Of a stretch of DNA of 46,558 nt, positions 1 through 7,058 are shown piece by piece. Location: contig JAUNNP010000003.1 in the NCBI GenBank assembly GCA_030531385.1, forward strand, positions 15,245 to 61,802, in the 5' to 3' direction. The notes below the pieces were generated by a model that saw only the letters and a program-made list of their open reading frames with translations, was not told the DNA's origin and searched no databases. This stretch comes from Eubacteriales bacterium (GTDB taxonomy: Bacteria; Bacillota; Clostridia; Lachnospirales; Lachnospiraceae). Numbering within the stretch: position 1 is the stretch's first letter; the number at the start of each line of letters is the position of its first letter. The translations under genes and the position numbers were made by a program.

Positions 1-781
1 CCCCGGAACCGCCTGAAGCCACGGAACAGTTTGTAATCACCGGATCAAGGTAGCTGTCGAGGCTCCCCGCTGTGTCCTTTATCTCCTCAGGCCAGCCGCC
101 TTCGGGAGTCCTGATATTAAACCCGAGCCCGAGCACAGCATACTCCAGATAGGTATTTTCGACCGAAATGCCGGCCTCGGTAAGGATGCCGCAGATCTTT
201 TTGTCATCAAGGAACAGGTCATTTACCCACTTGATCTGCACTCCGCCGGGACCTATAGCAGGGCAGACCTCTTCAATGGCTTCGGCTGCCGCCACAGCCG
301 CTGCTGCGGTAATATGTACAGCATCACTTGCCGGCATCTTTGGACGCAGCAGTATGCTCATATACACACCTGTCCCCATGGGAGAGTGGAAACGTCTCCC
401 CATGCGTCCGCGTCCTGCGGTCTGCTGCCTTGCGATGATAATGAGCCCCTCGCCGGGCTCGGCCGCTGCTCGCGCTTTTACCGCGGTATTCGTTGAGTCG
501 ATTACGTCAACGCACTCGATATTATAAAAGGCGGAGGCCTCCGGGGTCAGCATTGCACTTATGGAGTGGGCATTGAACTGCCCGCTGCTGCCTGAGAGGC
601 GGTAGCCCTTATTTGTCGTGCCGTCAATCTCAAAGCCGTCGGCGCGCAGAGCATTTACAGCCTTCCAGACTGCAGCACGGGTGACGCTTAAGCTTTCGGC
701 CAGAGCATTGCCCGAAATGAAATCGCCGTCAGAGCGGGTGAGGATGTCGAGCAGTTTATCTTTTACGGTGGTTCGTGCCAT
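1..781 (-). CDS. birA: Bifunctional biotin-protein ligase / biotin operon repressor (3' end cut by window)
   Basis: The enzyme activates biotin to biotinyl-AMP and attaches it to carboxylase carrier domains; with the adenylate bound it represses biotin genes. Residues 1-60 form a winged helix-turn-helix (LSVTRAAVWKAVNALR). The catalytic domain follows, with the biotin-binding loop GRGRMGR at residues 123-129 and KWVND (family KWPND) at 184-188. The ATG at 781 has GGAGA about ten bases upstream. About 260 codons are present; HTH-containing BirA proteins are usually about 320 aa, so the C-terminal cap lies outside the window. It follows bioY by 64 bases on the same strand, probably as one operon, and it is the likely ligand of the operator seen upstream of bioY. 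The frame is intact throughout the visible part. Confidence 0.95.
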   Translation of the reverse strand, partial: MARTTVKDKLLDILTRSDGDFISGNALAESLSVTRAAVWKAVNALRADGFEIDGTTNKGYRLSGSSGQFNAHSISAMLTPEASAFYNIECVDVIDSTNTAVKARAAAEPGEGLIIIARQQTAGRGRMGRRFHSPMGTGVYMSILLRPKMPASDAVHITAAAAVAAAEAIEEVCPAIGPGGVQIKWVNDLFLDDKKICGILTEAGISVENTYLEYAVLGLGFNIRTPEGGWPEEIKDTAGSLDSYLDPVITNCSVASGGSG

Positions 782-845
782 GTTATAAGTCTCCGATACA
801 ATTTATTATTTGTTTACAAAGTCCGGTCCGGCTGTGGGCTGTTCA

Positions 846-1475
846 TCAAAGGAGCCCTGCCTTTGTAAGGGCGGTGCGTACGGCTTTTCCGAAGATGACG
901 GCTGCGGCTGCCTTTGCGGCATCAAGCGCCGCGAACGGAAATACGCATACAGTTAGAGCATACCACAGACCGCATTTCATCTGAAGTACAAACCAAAAGG
1001 TTCCGAAGGCGTAATCAAGGACAACGCCTATGAGCGCCGCGATAAAGGCAGGAACCGCCTTGTGCCCTGTCTTTTCAATTATGCTGCTGCTTAGGATGAC
1101 CATGAACAGGAAGCCTATGATATATCCTCCGGTCGGACCTGCAAGCTTTGCGAGTCCGCCCTGAAAGCCTGAGAAAACAGGAAGCCCCGCCGCGCCGAGC
1201 AGGATGTAGGCTGCCGAGGCGAGAGCGGCTAAGCGCGCGGGCAGAAGATATGCGGTAAGCAGCATTATCAGTATCTGAAGCGATACGGGGATGGGGCCTA
1301 TGGGGATAGAAAATGGGCAGAGTGCGCACATTGCGGCGGTCATGACTGCTGCAAGCGTGAGGTCGCGTGTGGTGAATGCTGCCTGGGCTGCTGCGGCTCT
1401 TGAAGTTTTTGATGTTTCTGAAGCTGTTGAAGCTGTTGATGCACCTGATGCACCTGATGCTTTTACATCGGACAT
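846..1475 (-). CDS. bioY: BioY, biotin-binding S component of an ECF transporter
   Basis: Membrane substrate-binding subunit for biotin uptake. The body (about residues 35-209) has six hydrophobic segments and BioY signatures: PIGPIPVSLQ near residues 55-65, GGLAKLAGPTGGYIIGF near 105-120, and a conserved Asp-Tyr/Ala-rich end. Length 209 aa is slightly longer than the usual ~180-200 because of an N-terminal Ser/Ala/Thr-rich stretch with Ser at nearly every third position, encoded by short DNA repeats. A near-ideal AAGGAGGT site lies just before the ATG. No dedicated ATPase/T genes are adjacent; it could use a shared ECF module, possibly the one at 9.8-12.2 kb, though that is only inference. 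It heads an operon with birA and has a BirA operator at its promoter. Confidence 0.93.
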   Translation of the reverse strand: MSDVKASGASGASTASTASETSKTSRAAAAQAAFTTRDLTLAAVMTAAMCALCPFSIPIGPIPVSLQILIMLLTAYLLPARLAALASAAYILLGAAGLPVFSGFQGGLAKLAGPTGGYIIGFLFMVILSSSIIEKTGHKAVPAFIAALIGVVLDYAFGTFWFVLQMKCGLWYALTVCVFPFAALDAAKAAAAVIFGKAVRTALTKAGLL

Positions 1476-1513
1476 GGGGAGACCTCCTTGATGAAGCTGT
1501 TGATTTAGAGGAT

Positions 1514-1542
1514 GTTATAATTCATATGGCTATGATTGTCAA
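1514..1542 (-). promoter_or_regulatory. Sigma-A type promoter of bioY-birA
   Basis: On the minus strand TTGACA (1537-1542) and TATAAC (1514-1519) are separated by exactly 17 bases, and lie about 40 bases ahead of the bioY start. The -35 box sits inside one half of the proposed BirA operator, so a bound repressor would occlude RNA polymerase. Confidence 0.75.
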
Positions 1543-1567
1543 CTAAAATAATCACAGAGGTTTACAA
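1536..1567. promoter_or_regulatory. BirA operator
   Basis: TTGTCAAC (1536-1543), 16 bases, then GTTTACAA (1560-1567). This matches the Firmicute BirA palindrome (TTGTNAAC-n14-16-GTTNACAA) with one asymmetric base. It overlaps the -35 box of bioY, and birA lies downstream in the same transcription unit, giving a closed autoregulatory loop. A lone half-site GTTTACAA also occurs at 812-819 just ahead of birA, but without a partner. Confidence 0.8.
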
Positions 1568-1782
1568 TTGGAGGGAAACGGGTGACAGTTCGGATGACTC
1601 CTGTATATGGCACGCATCGGGTACCTGCTGAACGACTGCTAAAGCAAGTGAAAAGTATATAATAATATTGAATAATATATAAAAATATTAAATACTATTA
1701 AATATTACAATATAAAATGATATACTGAATTCAGACAAATCAGGATGTATTGAGTAAATTACAGTTTCAGGAGGAAAAACAG
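1568..1782. other. AT-rich spacer upstream of the HTH-Uma2 gene
   Basis: No gene is seen. Bases about 1650-1725 are almost pure A/T with many TAATAT/ATTAAAT words, followed by TGATATACTGAA (1718-1729), a possible extended -10 promoter for the next gene. The lack of coding potential on either strand, the curvature-prone composition and the sharp change from neighbouring genes suggest an insertion boundary or a regulatory upstream region. The evidence does not decide which. Confidence 0.5.
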
Positions 1783-2712
1783 ATGAGCCTAGAGGATATG
1801 ATAAGGGTCAAGGAAACAAGGGGCTACAGCTTCAGACAGCTTTCGGAGTTTTCCGGTATTCCGGCGATAACCATCCAGAAGATCTTTTCGGGAGCAACGA
1901 GGAACCCCAGGACGGCAACGATGGATGCTCTGGAAAGAGCGCTTTATTCAAATGAAATTGTTAATAAAGGCAAGGCCTTTAAGTATGCGCAGGACAGCAA
2001 TATGCATGAAGGACCGGACGGATCCCCAAATATGCTGTGCGAGTCCAAAGTGCGTTACAATGCCGGTTCAGAAGCTATGAAAGAGGATGAATTTGCGCCG
2101 GCAGGGGAACCCGACAGAAGAAATGAATATGTTGTGCCCGAGGTTCCTGATAAAAAGCAGGGGGAATATACAGTTGAGGACTATTATAAAATACCCGATG
2201 AACGCCGAGTGGAGCTTATCGATGGCGTGATCTATGATATGGCGACGCCCTCGACCGTACATCAGGATATAGTATTTTATATACATATGTCGATTTACAA
2301 TCATATACGTGAAAAGGGAAAGAAGTGTAAGGTCTATGAAGCTCCGCTCGATGTACAGCTTAACCGGGACAATCGTACTATGCTTCAGCCTGATGTGATG
2401 GTTATTTGTGAACGGGACAAGGTTGAGCTGAAAAAAATATACGGTGCTCCGGATTTTGCTCTTGAGGTGCTGTCGCCATCCACACGCAGGAAGGATATGA
2501 CGATCAAGCTATACAAATATCAGGGCGCCGGAGTTCGTGAGTACTGGATTATCGACCCCAAGAAGAAGTGCCTTATCAAATATAATTTTATGGATGAGGA
2601 ATTTACACCCGAGATATTCTCTCTTGATGAGCAGGTGCCGCTTGCCATATCGGACAATGAGCTGATGATAGACTTAAAGCCGGTGAAGGAGGCTATCGAG
2701 GAGTTTGAATGA
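1783..2712 (+). CDS. HTH (XRE-like) - Uma2 family putative endonuclease fusion
   Basis: 309 aa. Residues about 1-50 resemble an XRE-type helix-turn-helix (YSFRQLSEFSGIPAITIQKIF), followed by a charged linker to about residue 125. A Uma2/DUF820 domain of the PD-(D/E)XK nuclease fold then runs from about 129 to 290. Visible core residues are E144 (VELIDG), D204 (QPDVMV), E228 (FALEVLSPST) and K242, then the family tail GVREYWIIDP. The longest frame opens at a TTG at 1750, but the ATG at 1783 is preceded by AGGAGG at good spacing and is chosen. No toxin/antitoxin partner or methylase is adjacent. The biological role of Uma2 proteins is poorly known; DNA binding and cleavage are inferred from the fold. 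The gene stands alone after an AT-rich region, which suggests accessory DNA. Confidence 0.8.
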   Translation: MSLEDMIRVKETRGYSFRQLSEFSGIPAITIQKIFSGATRNPRTATMDALERALYSNEIVNKGKAFKYAQDSNMHEGPDGSPNMLCESKVRYNAGSEAMKEDEFAPAGEPDRRNEYVVPEVPDKKQGEYTVEDYYKIPDERRVELIDGVIYDMATPSTVHQDIVFYIHMSIYNHIREKGKKCKVYEAPLDVQLNRDNRTMLQPDVMVICERDKVELKKIYGAPDFALEVLSPSTRRKDMTIKLYKYQGAGVREYWIIDPKKKCLIKYNFMDEEFTPEIFSLDEQVPLAISDNELMIDLKPVKEAIEEFE

Positions 2713-2769
2713 GATGCATTAAGCAAGAGTTGAGCATGAAGAAAAAGCCTGAAACTAAGTATGCAAAGT

Positions 2770-2830
2770 TACTATTTACACCTCGGCATACATTCGCAAT
2801 CCGCGCTTCGCGCTCCTTTCACGCGTGGGC
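2770..2830. repeat. Intergenic palindromic repeat (copy 1)
   Basis: The core at 2800-2816 reads, on the minus strand, GGAGCGCGAAGCGCGGA, a GCGC-gaa-GCGC hairpin. A near-identical 17-mer occurs on the plus strand at 33102-33118 with a compensatory pair change in the stem. It lies 25 bases beyond the stop codon of the minus-strand ATP-grasp gene. No poly-T tract follows, so it is not a standard terminator. Confidence 0.6.
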
Positions 2831-2840
2831 CATCTGCTAA

Positions 2841-4172
2841 TCAGACGGCCTGTATCGTTCTTTCTACCAGCTTCACGATGTCCTCCGTTATGACCTCCGG
2901 CAGTCTGCCGTTCAATTCTCTCACGTAATCGAGGATCTCCGCTTCGCTCTCAAAGCCATTCAGGACCAGATTTCCGAAGTGGATGTATGGATTGGAGTAG
3001 ATAAATGCAGTCCAGAAATGCGGCAGCTGCTTCAGCTCCTCGAGCTGTTCATCCGTCACCTCCCCGATCGGGAGCTGGATGCACTTTGTAAACTGAACAT
3101 CGGACATCTTGTGCTTCGTGTCAAGGACCGGATCCACCACGGACTCCGCGGGGTATTTCATCTGCGACGCGGAGGCGAGGTTGCTGAGGCCGGAAGACCT
3201 CGGGTTCACCTCGATGATCCACCATTTGTCTTCGCTGAACACAAGGTCGATCTCTGCCGTTCCCTCAAGCCCTGTGGTGTACGCAAGACGAAGGAGCATC
3301 TCCTGCAGGGCAGGGATGTTGTATTTTTCATCCGTCACGGGACCGATCTTGCAGTTGCTGGAACCGACCGAGATTCCCTCCGCGTTCGTGCTGAGCCTAA
3401 AGGGCGGAACAACTACATAGTTTCCGCGCACACCATGGATCTCCGTGCCGAACTGCTCGCCCTGAATCATCTCCTCGATGGTATACAGATTGCCGGCTCC
3501 TTCTATGCTGTCGAGCTTCTGCACGGCTTCTTCCGGACTGTGCACGATAAAGATCCCCTCGGAATTGCTTCCGGTGGAATCCTTGATGAGAACGGGATAC
3601 CTAAGCTTCATCAGGGCATATCGGACTCCGTCCTTGTAAACATTCGAGGCGATCATCGGATTGTTCTTCTCCACGTTGTAGAGGGACATACTGACAGAGA
3701 AACCGTCCGCGACCAAAAAGCCAAGCGCCTTCAGGACGTCATGGGTCTGCGATTTGCTCATGAATATTCGTGCGGCAAAGGAATGCGCGATCGTACGGAT
3801 TCCCTTTTCGTTCAGAGCATTCGCAATGATGCTGTCGCGCAGCGTATTCCAGTCCACTCCGGAGGAAGTATTGCTCATCGCAACGGCGATCGCCGGCGTC
3901 TCTTTTAAAATTACCTCAACATACCGTTCCGCGCTTGCCGATGGATCAAGATAGACATATTTCAGCCTTCCATCGGGATCTGTATACTCATAGGTCGTGG
4001 GATCCGTGATCGCCGTGGCCGTTCTGCATCCCACGATTACAAACTCATGCTCCGGATATTTGTCGAGCACCCTTCGGAACTGCTCCAGGCGGGAAGGTAT
4101 GTTCAATATTCTCGTCTCTCCCTGAAATGAACCCGTGGCGATCGCATTGGTAAAATACAAAACTACTTTCAT
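2841..4172 (-). CDS. ATP-grasp domain ligase (carbamoyl-phosphate-synthase-like)
   Basis: 443 aa enzyme expected to form a C-N (amide/peptide) bond through an acyl-phosphate. A pre-ATP-grasp Rossmann-like region covers residues 1-120. ATP-grasp follows, with K197 in YPVLIKDSTGSNSEG (192-206), the adenine-side EE at 233-234 and metal ligands E308-D309 and IIEVNPRSSG (319-328, E321/N323). All core residues look present, so it should be active. I chose the ATG at 4172 because GAGAGG lies seven bases upstream and the earlier in-frame ATG (4241) would overlap the preceding gene. It is last in a minus-strand operon, 49 bases after the condensation-like gene. The substrate is unknown. Related ATP-grasp ligases join amino acids in small peptide pathways, which the neighbours make plausible here. 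Confidence 0.85.
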   Translation of the reverse strand: MKVVLYFTNAIATGSFQGETRILNIPSRLEQFRRVLDKYPEHEFVIVGCRTATAITDPTTYEYTDPDGRLKYVYLDPSASAERYVEVILKETPAIAVAMSNTSSGVDWNTLRDSIIANALNEKGIRTIAHSFAARIFMSKSQTHDVLKALGFLVADGFSVSMSLYNVEKNNPMIASNVYKDGVRYALMKLRYPVLIKDSTGSNSEGIFIVHSPEEAVQKLDSIEGAGNLYTIEEMIQGEQFGTEIHGVRGNYVVVPPFRLSTNAEGISVGSSNCKIGPVTDEKYNIPALQEMLLRLAYTTGLEGTAEIDLVFSEDKWWIIEVNPRSSGLSNLASASQMKYPAESVVDPVLDTKHKMSDVQFTKCIQLPIGEVTDEQLEELKQLPHFWTAFIYSNPYIHFGNLVLNGFESEAEILDYVRELNGRLPEVITEDIVKLVERTIQAV

Positions 4173-4221
4173 CTGACAGCCTCTCTTTCCTGATTGCTTC
4201 CTTACTAAATCTCCGGATAGT

Positions 4222-5508
4222 TCAATCCGCTTCCCGTACAAACCTGAGACTTGCGTGCGGGACTTCCACCCTCACAAGCTCGAAGGGTACTTCGTTTTCT
4301 TCACAGACCTCGCGGAACTTCCTGATGAACAGGTCCTCCTTCATCGCCTGCAGGAGACTAAGGGTGATGGTTCCGCCAAATTCACCGCCCAGTACCGCCA
4401 CCAGTGGATTGGGATCCGGGTTGCTGCATATGCGTATATCCTGCAGCTCGCTTTCGATTTCCTCCGGCAGCGGCAGCATCCAATGCCCCATATAGGAGAA
4501 TACAAGGCTTGCTCTGGTCGAAAAGAGTTCCTTCGCCAGCAACTGCTTGATATCGTCATACAGGGCCGGCTGCTGCTCTATGGCTTTTTTCAGCTTTAGA
4601 TTACGGTTGAAGAATTCCAGCTGATTTTTCCGCTCCATATAAACAGAGAGCTGCCGCCTAAGGTCCTTTGCCACCTCGCCCAGGCTCTTATCCTTCATGG
4701 CAGCGGCATCATATCCCAGATACGCCGTGCAGGAGAAATTATGATCCGTAATGCTCCCCCAGTAACGGCGGCAGTCGAACGGAACCTGCAGTACGGCAGT
4801 CCCGCTTTCTTCTCCCAGTACTTCTTTCAATACTTTGCCGTAAGTCCGTGCGAACAACGATGCCATCAGCGCAAACGGAGTAGTGCCTGCCTCATCCGCG
4901 ATTTTCTTGATCTCTGCTTTCGAAAAGGACACCTGATAGGCAGAGAGTTTGGACGGATCGGTCTCATACAGCCCGGCCGGCAGATCGGCCGCGACCGGCT
5001 TTACCACCGGCGTGCCTGTATCCGCGGTCAGATCCGCGGCACGTTCTTCCGAGAGCTCAACGACCGCGGGGCCATCCTTCGCGGTGATATCCGTGCCTTC
5101 CGGAAGGATCACGCCCTGCCTCGCGAAATACCGGATCAGGAGGGTCTTAAGGAACCTCAGCATCCCGCCGCCGTCACTCACGATATGTGAGTGCGAATGA
5201 TACAGGGTATCTTTATTGTATCCCACAAACCATGGATAATAGTTGTTGTATTTAGTGCCGTACTGAATACCGGTTGTCCACTCATATGGCAAGGCACGCG
5301 GCTCGAGCTCGTTATATGCAAGATAATACATACCGTTTTCGGACATGAGGCGCGTCCTGCACAGGGGGTGCAGATCCAACGTCTCCTTAAGCGCTGCCTG
5401 AAGATCATCCACGGAAACTTCCTGCTTCAACCGGATGACATGCAGACCCGCACCGTCGTCAAACTGCCCGATCAGCTGTTCATACATAGATAAATCAAAC
5501 CTCTTCAA
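4222..5508 (-). CDS. Stand-alone condensation-domain / alcohol-acetyltransferase-like acyltransferase
   Basis: 428 aa in the CoA-dependent acyltransferase superfamily (NRPS condensation domain, PF07247-like alcohol acetyltransferase). The catalytic motif HxxxDG is visible as HIVSDG at residues 108-113 inside LYHSHSHIVSDGGG, followed by the family-like MLRFLKTLLIRYFARQG. The length fits a complete two-lobed domain, with no adenylation or carrier domain attached. The ATG at 5508 overlaps the end of the MATE gene by four bases (ATGA), indicating translational coupling, and the ATP-grasp gene follows. It probably transfers an acyl group from CoA or a carrier to an amine or alcohol; the substrates cannot be told from sequence. 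It could equally be a catalytically specialised acetyltransferase for detoxification. I see no frameshift. Confidence 0.85.
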   Translation of the reverse strand: MKRFDLSMYEQLIGQFDDGAGLHVIRLKQEVSVDDLQAALKETLDLHPLCRTRLMSENGMYYLAYNELEPRALPYEWTTGIQYGTKYNNYYPWFVGYNKDTLYHSHSHIVSDGGGMLRFLKTLLIRYFARQGVILPEGTDITAKDGPAVVELSEERAADLTADTGTPVVKPVAADLPAGLYETDPSKLSAYQVSFSKAEIKKIADEAGTTPFALMASLFARTYGKVLKEVLGEESGTAVLQVPFDCRRYWGSITDHNFSCTAYLGYDAAAMKDKSLGEVAKDLRRQLSVYMERKNQLEFFNRNLKLKKAIEQQPALYDDIKQLLAKELFSTRASLVFSYMGHWMLPLPEEIESELQDIRICSNPDPNPLVAVLGGEFGGTITLSLLQAMKEDLFIRKFREVCEENEVPFELVRVEVPHASLRFVREAD

Positions 5509-6926
5509 CCTGCATCCTCCTTTTTTCTTTCTTCACCGTCACAAAATAGTAAACTTGCCGACATTATCCGCCTGTAATTAAGCATAAACAGGCTGCCTGC
5601 AGCTGTGACTGAGATCAGGTCTGCCACGGGTTCTGCCAGAAATACCGCGAACACCTTGTCTGCAAAAAAATGCGGCAGTATATAGACAAGCGGGATCAGC
5701 AGTATTATCTTCCGGAGGCAGGCTATGAACAGAGAAAGCTTTGCCTGACTGAGGGCCACAAAGGTCTGCTGTATGGCCATCTGTATGCCGAAAACCCCTG
5801 ATGCTGCCATGTAAATGCGCAGAGCCCGGCTTGCCGACCTTATAAGCTCCTCAGAATTGGAATTAAATATCCTGACCACAGCCGCGGGAAAGAGCTGCAC
5901 CACTCCCCAGAGCAGCATTGTATAGATGAGAGAGCAGCATAGCAGCAGCTTAAAGGCCTCCGTGACCCTGTCTGCAGCGCCCTTGCCGTAGTTAAAGCTG
6001 ATGATAGGCTGGGCGCCCTGCGAAAGTCCCTGGACCGGAAGCATTTGCAGCTGCATTACAGAGCTTAAGATGGTCATTGAGCCTACGGCAATGTCGCCTC
6101 CGTAACGCGCGAGCGACGAGTTGAACACAACACTGAGTATGCTCTCTGTTGAGAGCATGATAAAAGGCGAGATGCCGAGCGCCAGCACCGGCAGGACTAT
6201 GCTCCTGTCGAGCCTTAAGGTTTCCTTTCTGATCCGGATCTTGGTTTTCGGACCCGTAAGGAAGCGGAGCACCCATATAGCAGAAATGCATTGTGAAATG
6301 ATGGTCGCGAGCGCGGCCCCGCTGACTCCCATGCCGAACACAAATATAAAAATGGGATCCAGTATGATGTTGGTGACAGCGCCTATCAGTGTGGTGCGCA
6401 TGGCAACCGATGCAGCGCCCTGGGTGGTGATAAAGGTATTGAGACCCAGAGTGCACATGACAAAGACCGTGCCGGCCGCATAGATCCTGAGGTAGGACAG
6501 AGCATAAGGCAGTGTGCTTTCACTGGCTCCGAAGCTGATCAGCATCGGGCGTGCGAAGACCTCGACAATGACCGTAATGCATAAGGACAGTATGAGTATC
6601 AAGGTCGTACAGCTGCCGAGAATGCGCTCTGCCATGTCTTCATCGCCCTGACCCATACTGATCGCAGCCCTCGGCGCTCCGCCCGAGCCCGCCAGTAGTG
6701 AAAATGCGGTGATTATCATGATCACCGGCAGGCACAGCCCGAGCCCGGTCAGCGCTGCCGCGCCCGTCTCCGGAATGTGTCCGATATAGATCCTGTCTAC
6801 CATGTTGTAGAGGAGATTTACCAGCTGAGAGATTATGATGGGAATAGCCAGCCTGAATAGCAGCGCTCCCACGCTGCCCGAGCCCAGATCGGTATCTTTA
6901 ATTTGTGATTTTTTTGAAGCAAACAT
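5505..6926 (-). CDS. MATE family multidrug/small-molecule exporter
   Basis: 473 aa, twelve predicted membrane segments, with MATE hallmarks: the N-terminal LFRLAIPIIISQLVNLLYNMVDRIYIGH, the GLGLCLPVIMII segment, and the pseudo-repeat in the second half (ILSSVMQLQMLPVQGLSQGAQPIISFNYG). MATE proteins use Na+ or H+ gradients to export organic cations, drugs or secondary metabolites across the cytoplasmic membrane. It is the first gene of the minus-strand operon with the acyltransferase and ATP-grasp ligase, overlapping the former by four bases. In that context it may export their product. The ribosome binding site is weak (GAG about ten bases before ATG). Its promoter faces that of sdaA. Alternative reading: a general drug pump with unrelated neighbours. 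Confidence 0.93.
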   Translation of the reverse strand: MFASKKSQIKDTDLGSGSVGALLFRLAIPIIISQLVNLLYNMVDRIYIGHIPETGAAALTGLGLCLPVIMIITAFSLLAGSGGAPRAAISMGQGDEDMAERILGSCTTLILILSLCITVIVEVFARPMLISFGASESTLPYALSYLRIYAAGTVFVMCTLGLNTFITTQGAASVAMRTTLIGAVTNIILDPIFIFVFGMGVSGAALATIISQCISAIWVLRFLTGPKTKIRIRKETLRLDRSIVLPVLALGISPFIMLSTESILSVVFNSSLARYGGDIAVGSMTILSSVMQLQMLPVQGLSQGAQPIISFNYGKGAADRVTEAFKLLLCCSLIYTMLLWGVVQLFPAAVVRIFNSNSEELIRSASRALRIYMAASGVFGIQMAIQQTFVALSQAKLSLFIACLRKIILLIPLVYILPHFFADKVFAVFLAEPVADLISVTAAGSLFMLNYRRIMSASLLFCDGEERKKEDAG

Positions 6927-6965
6927 TATTGATATCTCGAATTTTTTCTACTGCATTACCGTGTG

Positions 6966-6995
6966 ATTATAACATAATATGGCTATTTGGGTCGA
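6966..6995 (-). promoter_or_regulatory. Candidate promoter of the MATE operon
   Basis: On the minus strand TATAAT (6966-6971) is perfect, with TCGACC (6990-6995) 18 bases upstream as a weaker -35. It overlaps the -35 of the opposing serine dehydratase promoter at the GTCGAC palindrome (6991-6996). Confidence 0.45.
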
Positions 6996-7020
6996 CTGTT
7001 TTATCCTTTTATGGTATCAT
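6992..7020 (+). promoter_or_regulatory. Candidate promoter of serine dehydratase gene
   Basis: TCGACT (6992-6997), 17 bases, TATCAT (7015-7020) preceded by TGG, i.e. an extended -10. It lies 38 bases before the start codon. The two divergent -35 boxes overlap, so the operons may compete for polymerase. Confidence 0.45.
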
Positions 7021-7058
7021 CATAAAATTATTGAGCACAATTCATTGAGGACGATAAC

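Noticed and set aside
812-819. Second BirA operator before birA
   Set aside because: A GTTTACAA half-site is present, but no mirrored half at 14-16 bases on either side.
2979-3908. 309-codon plus-strand open frame opposite the ATP-grasp gene
   Set aside because: It is Arg/His-rich with no domain or ribosome binding site, and the opposite strand has intact ATP-grasp motifs. It is a shadow frame of a gene with strong third-position bias.
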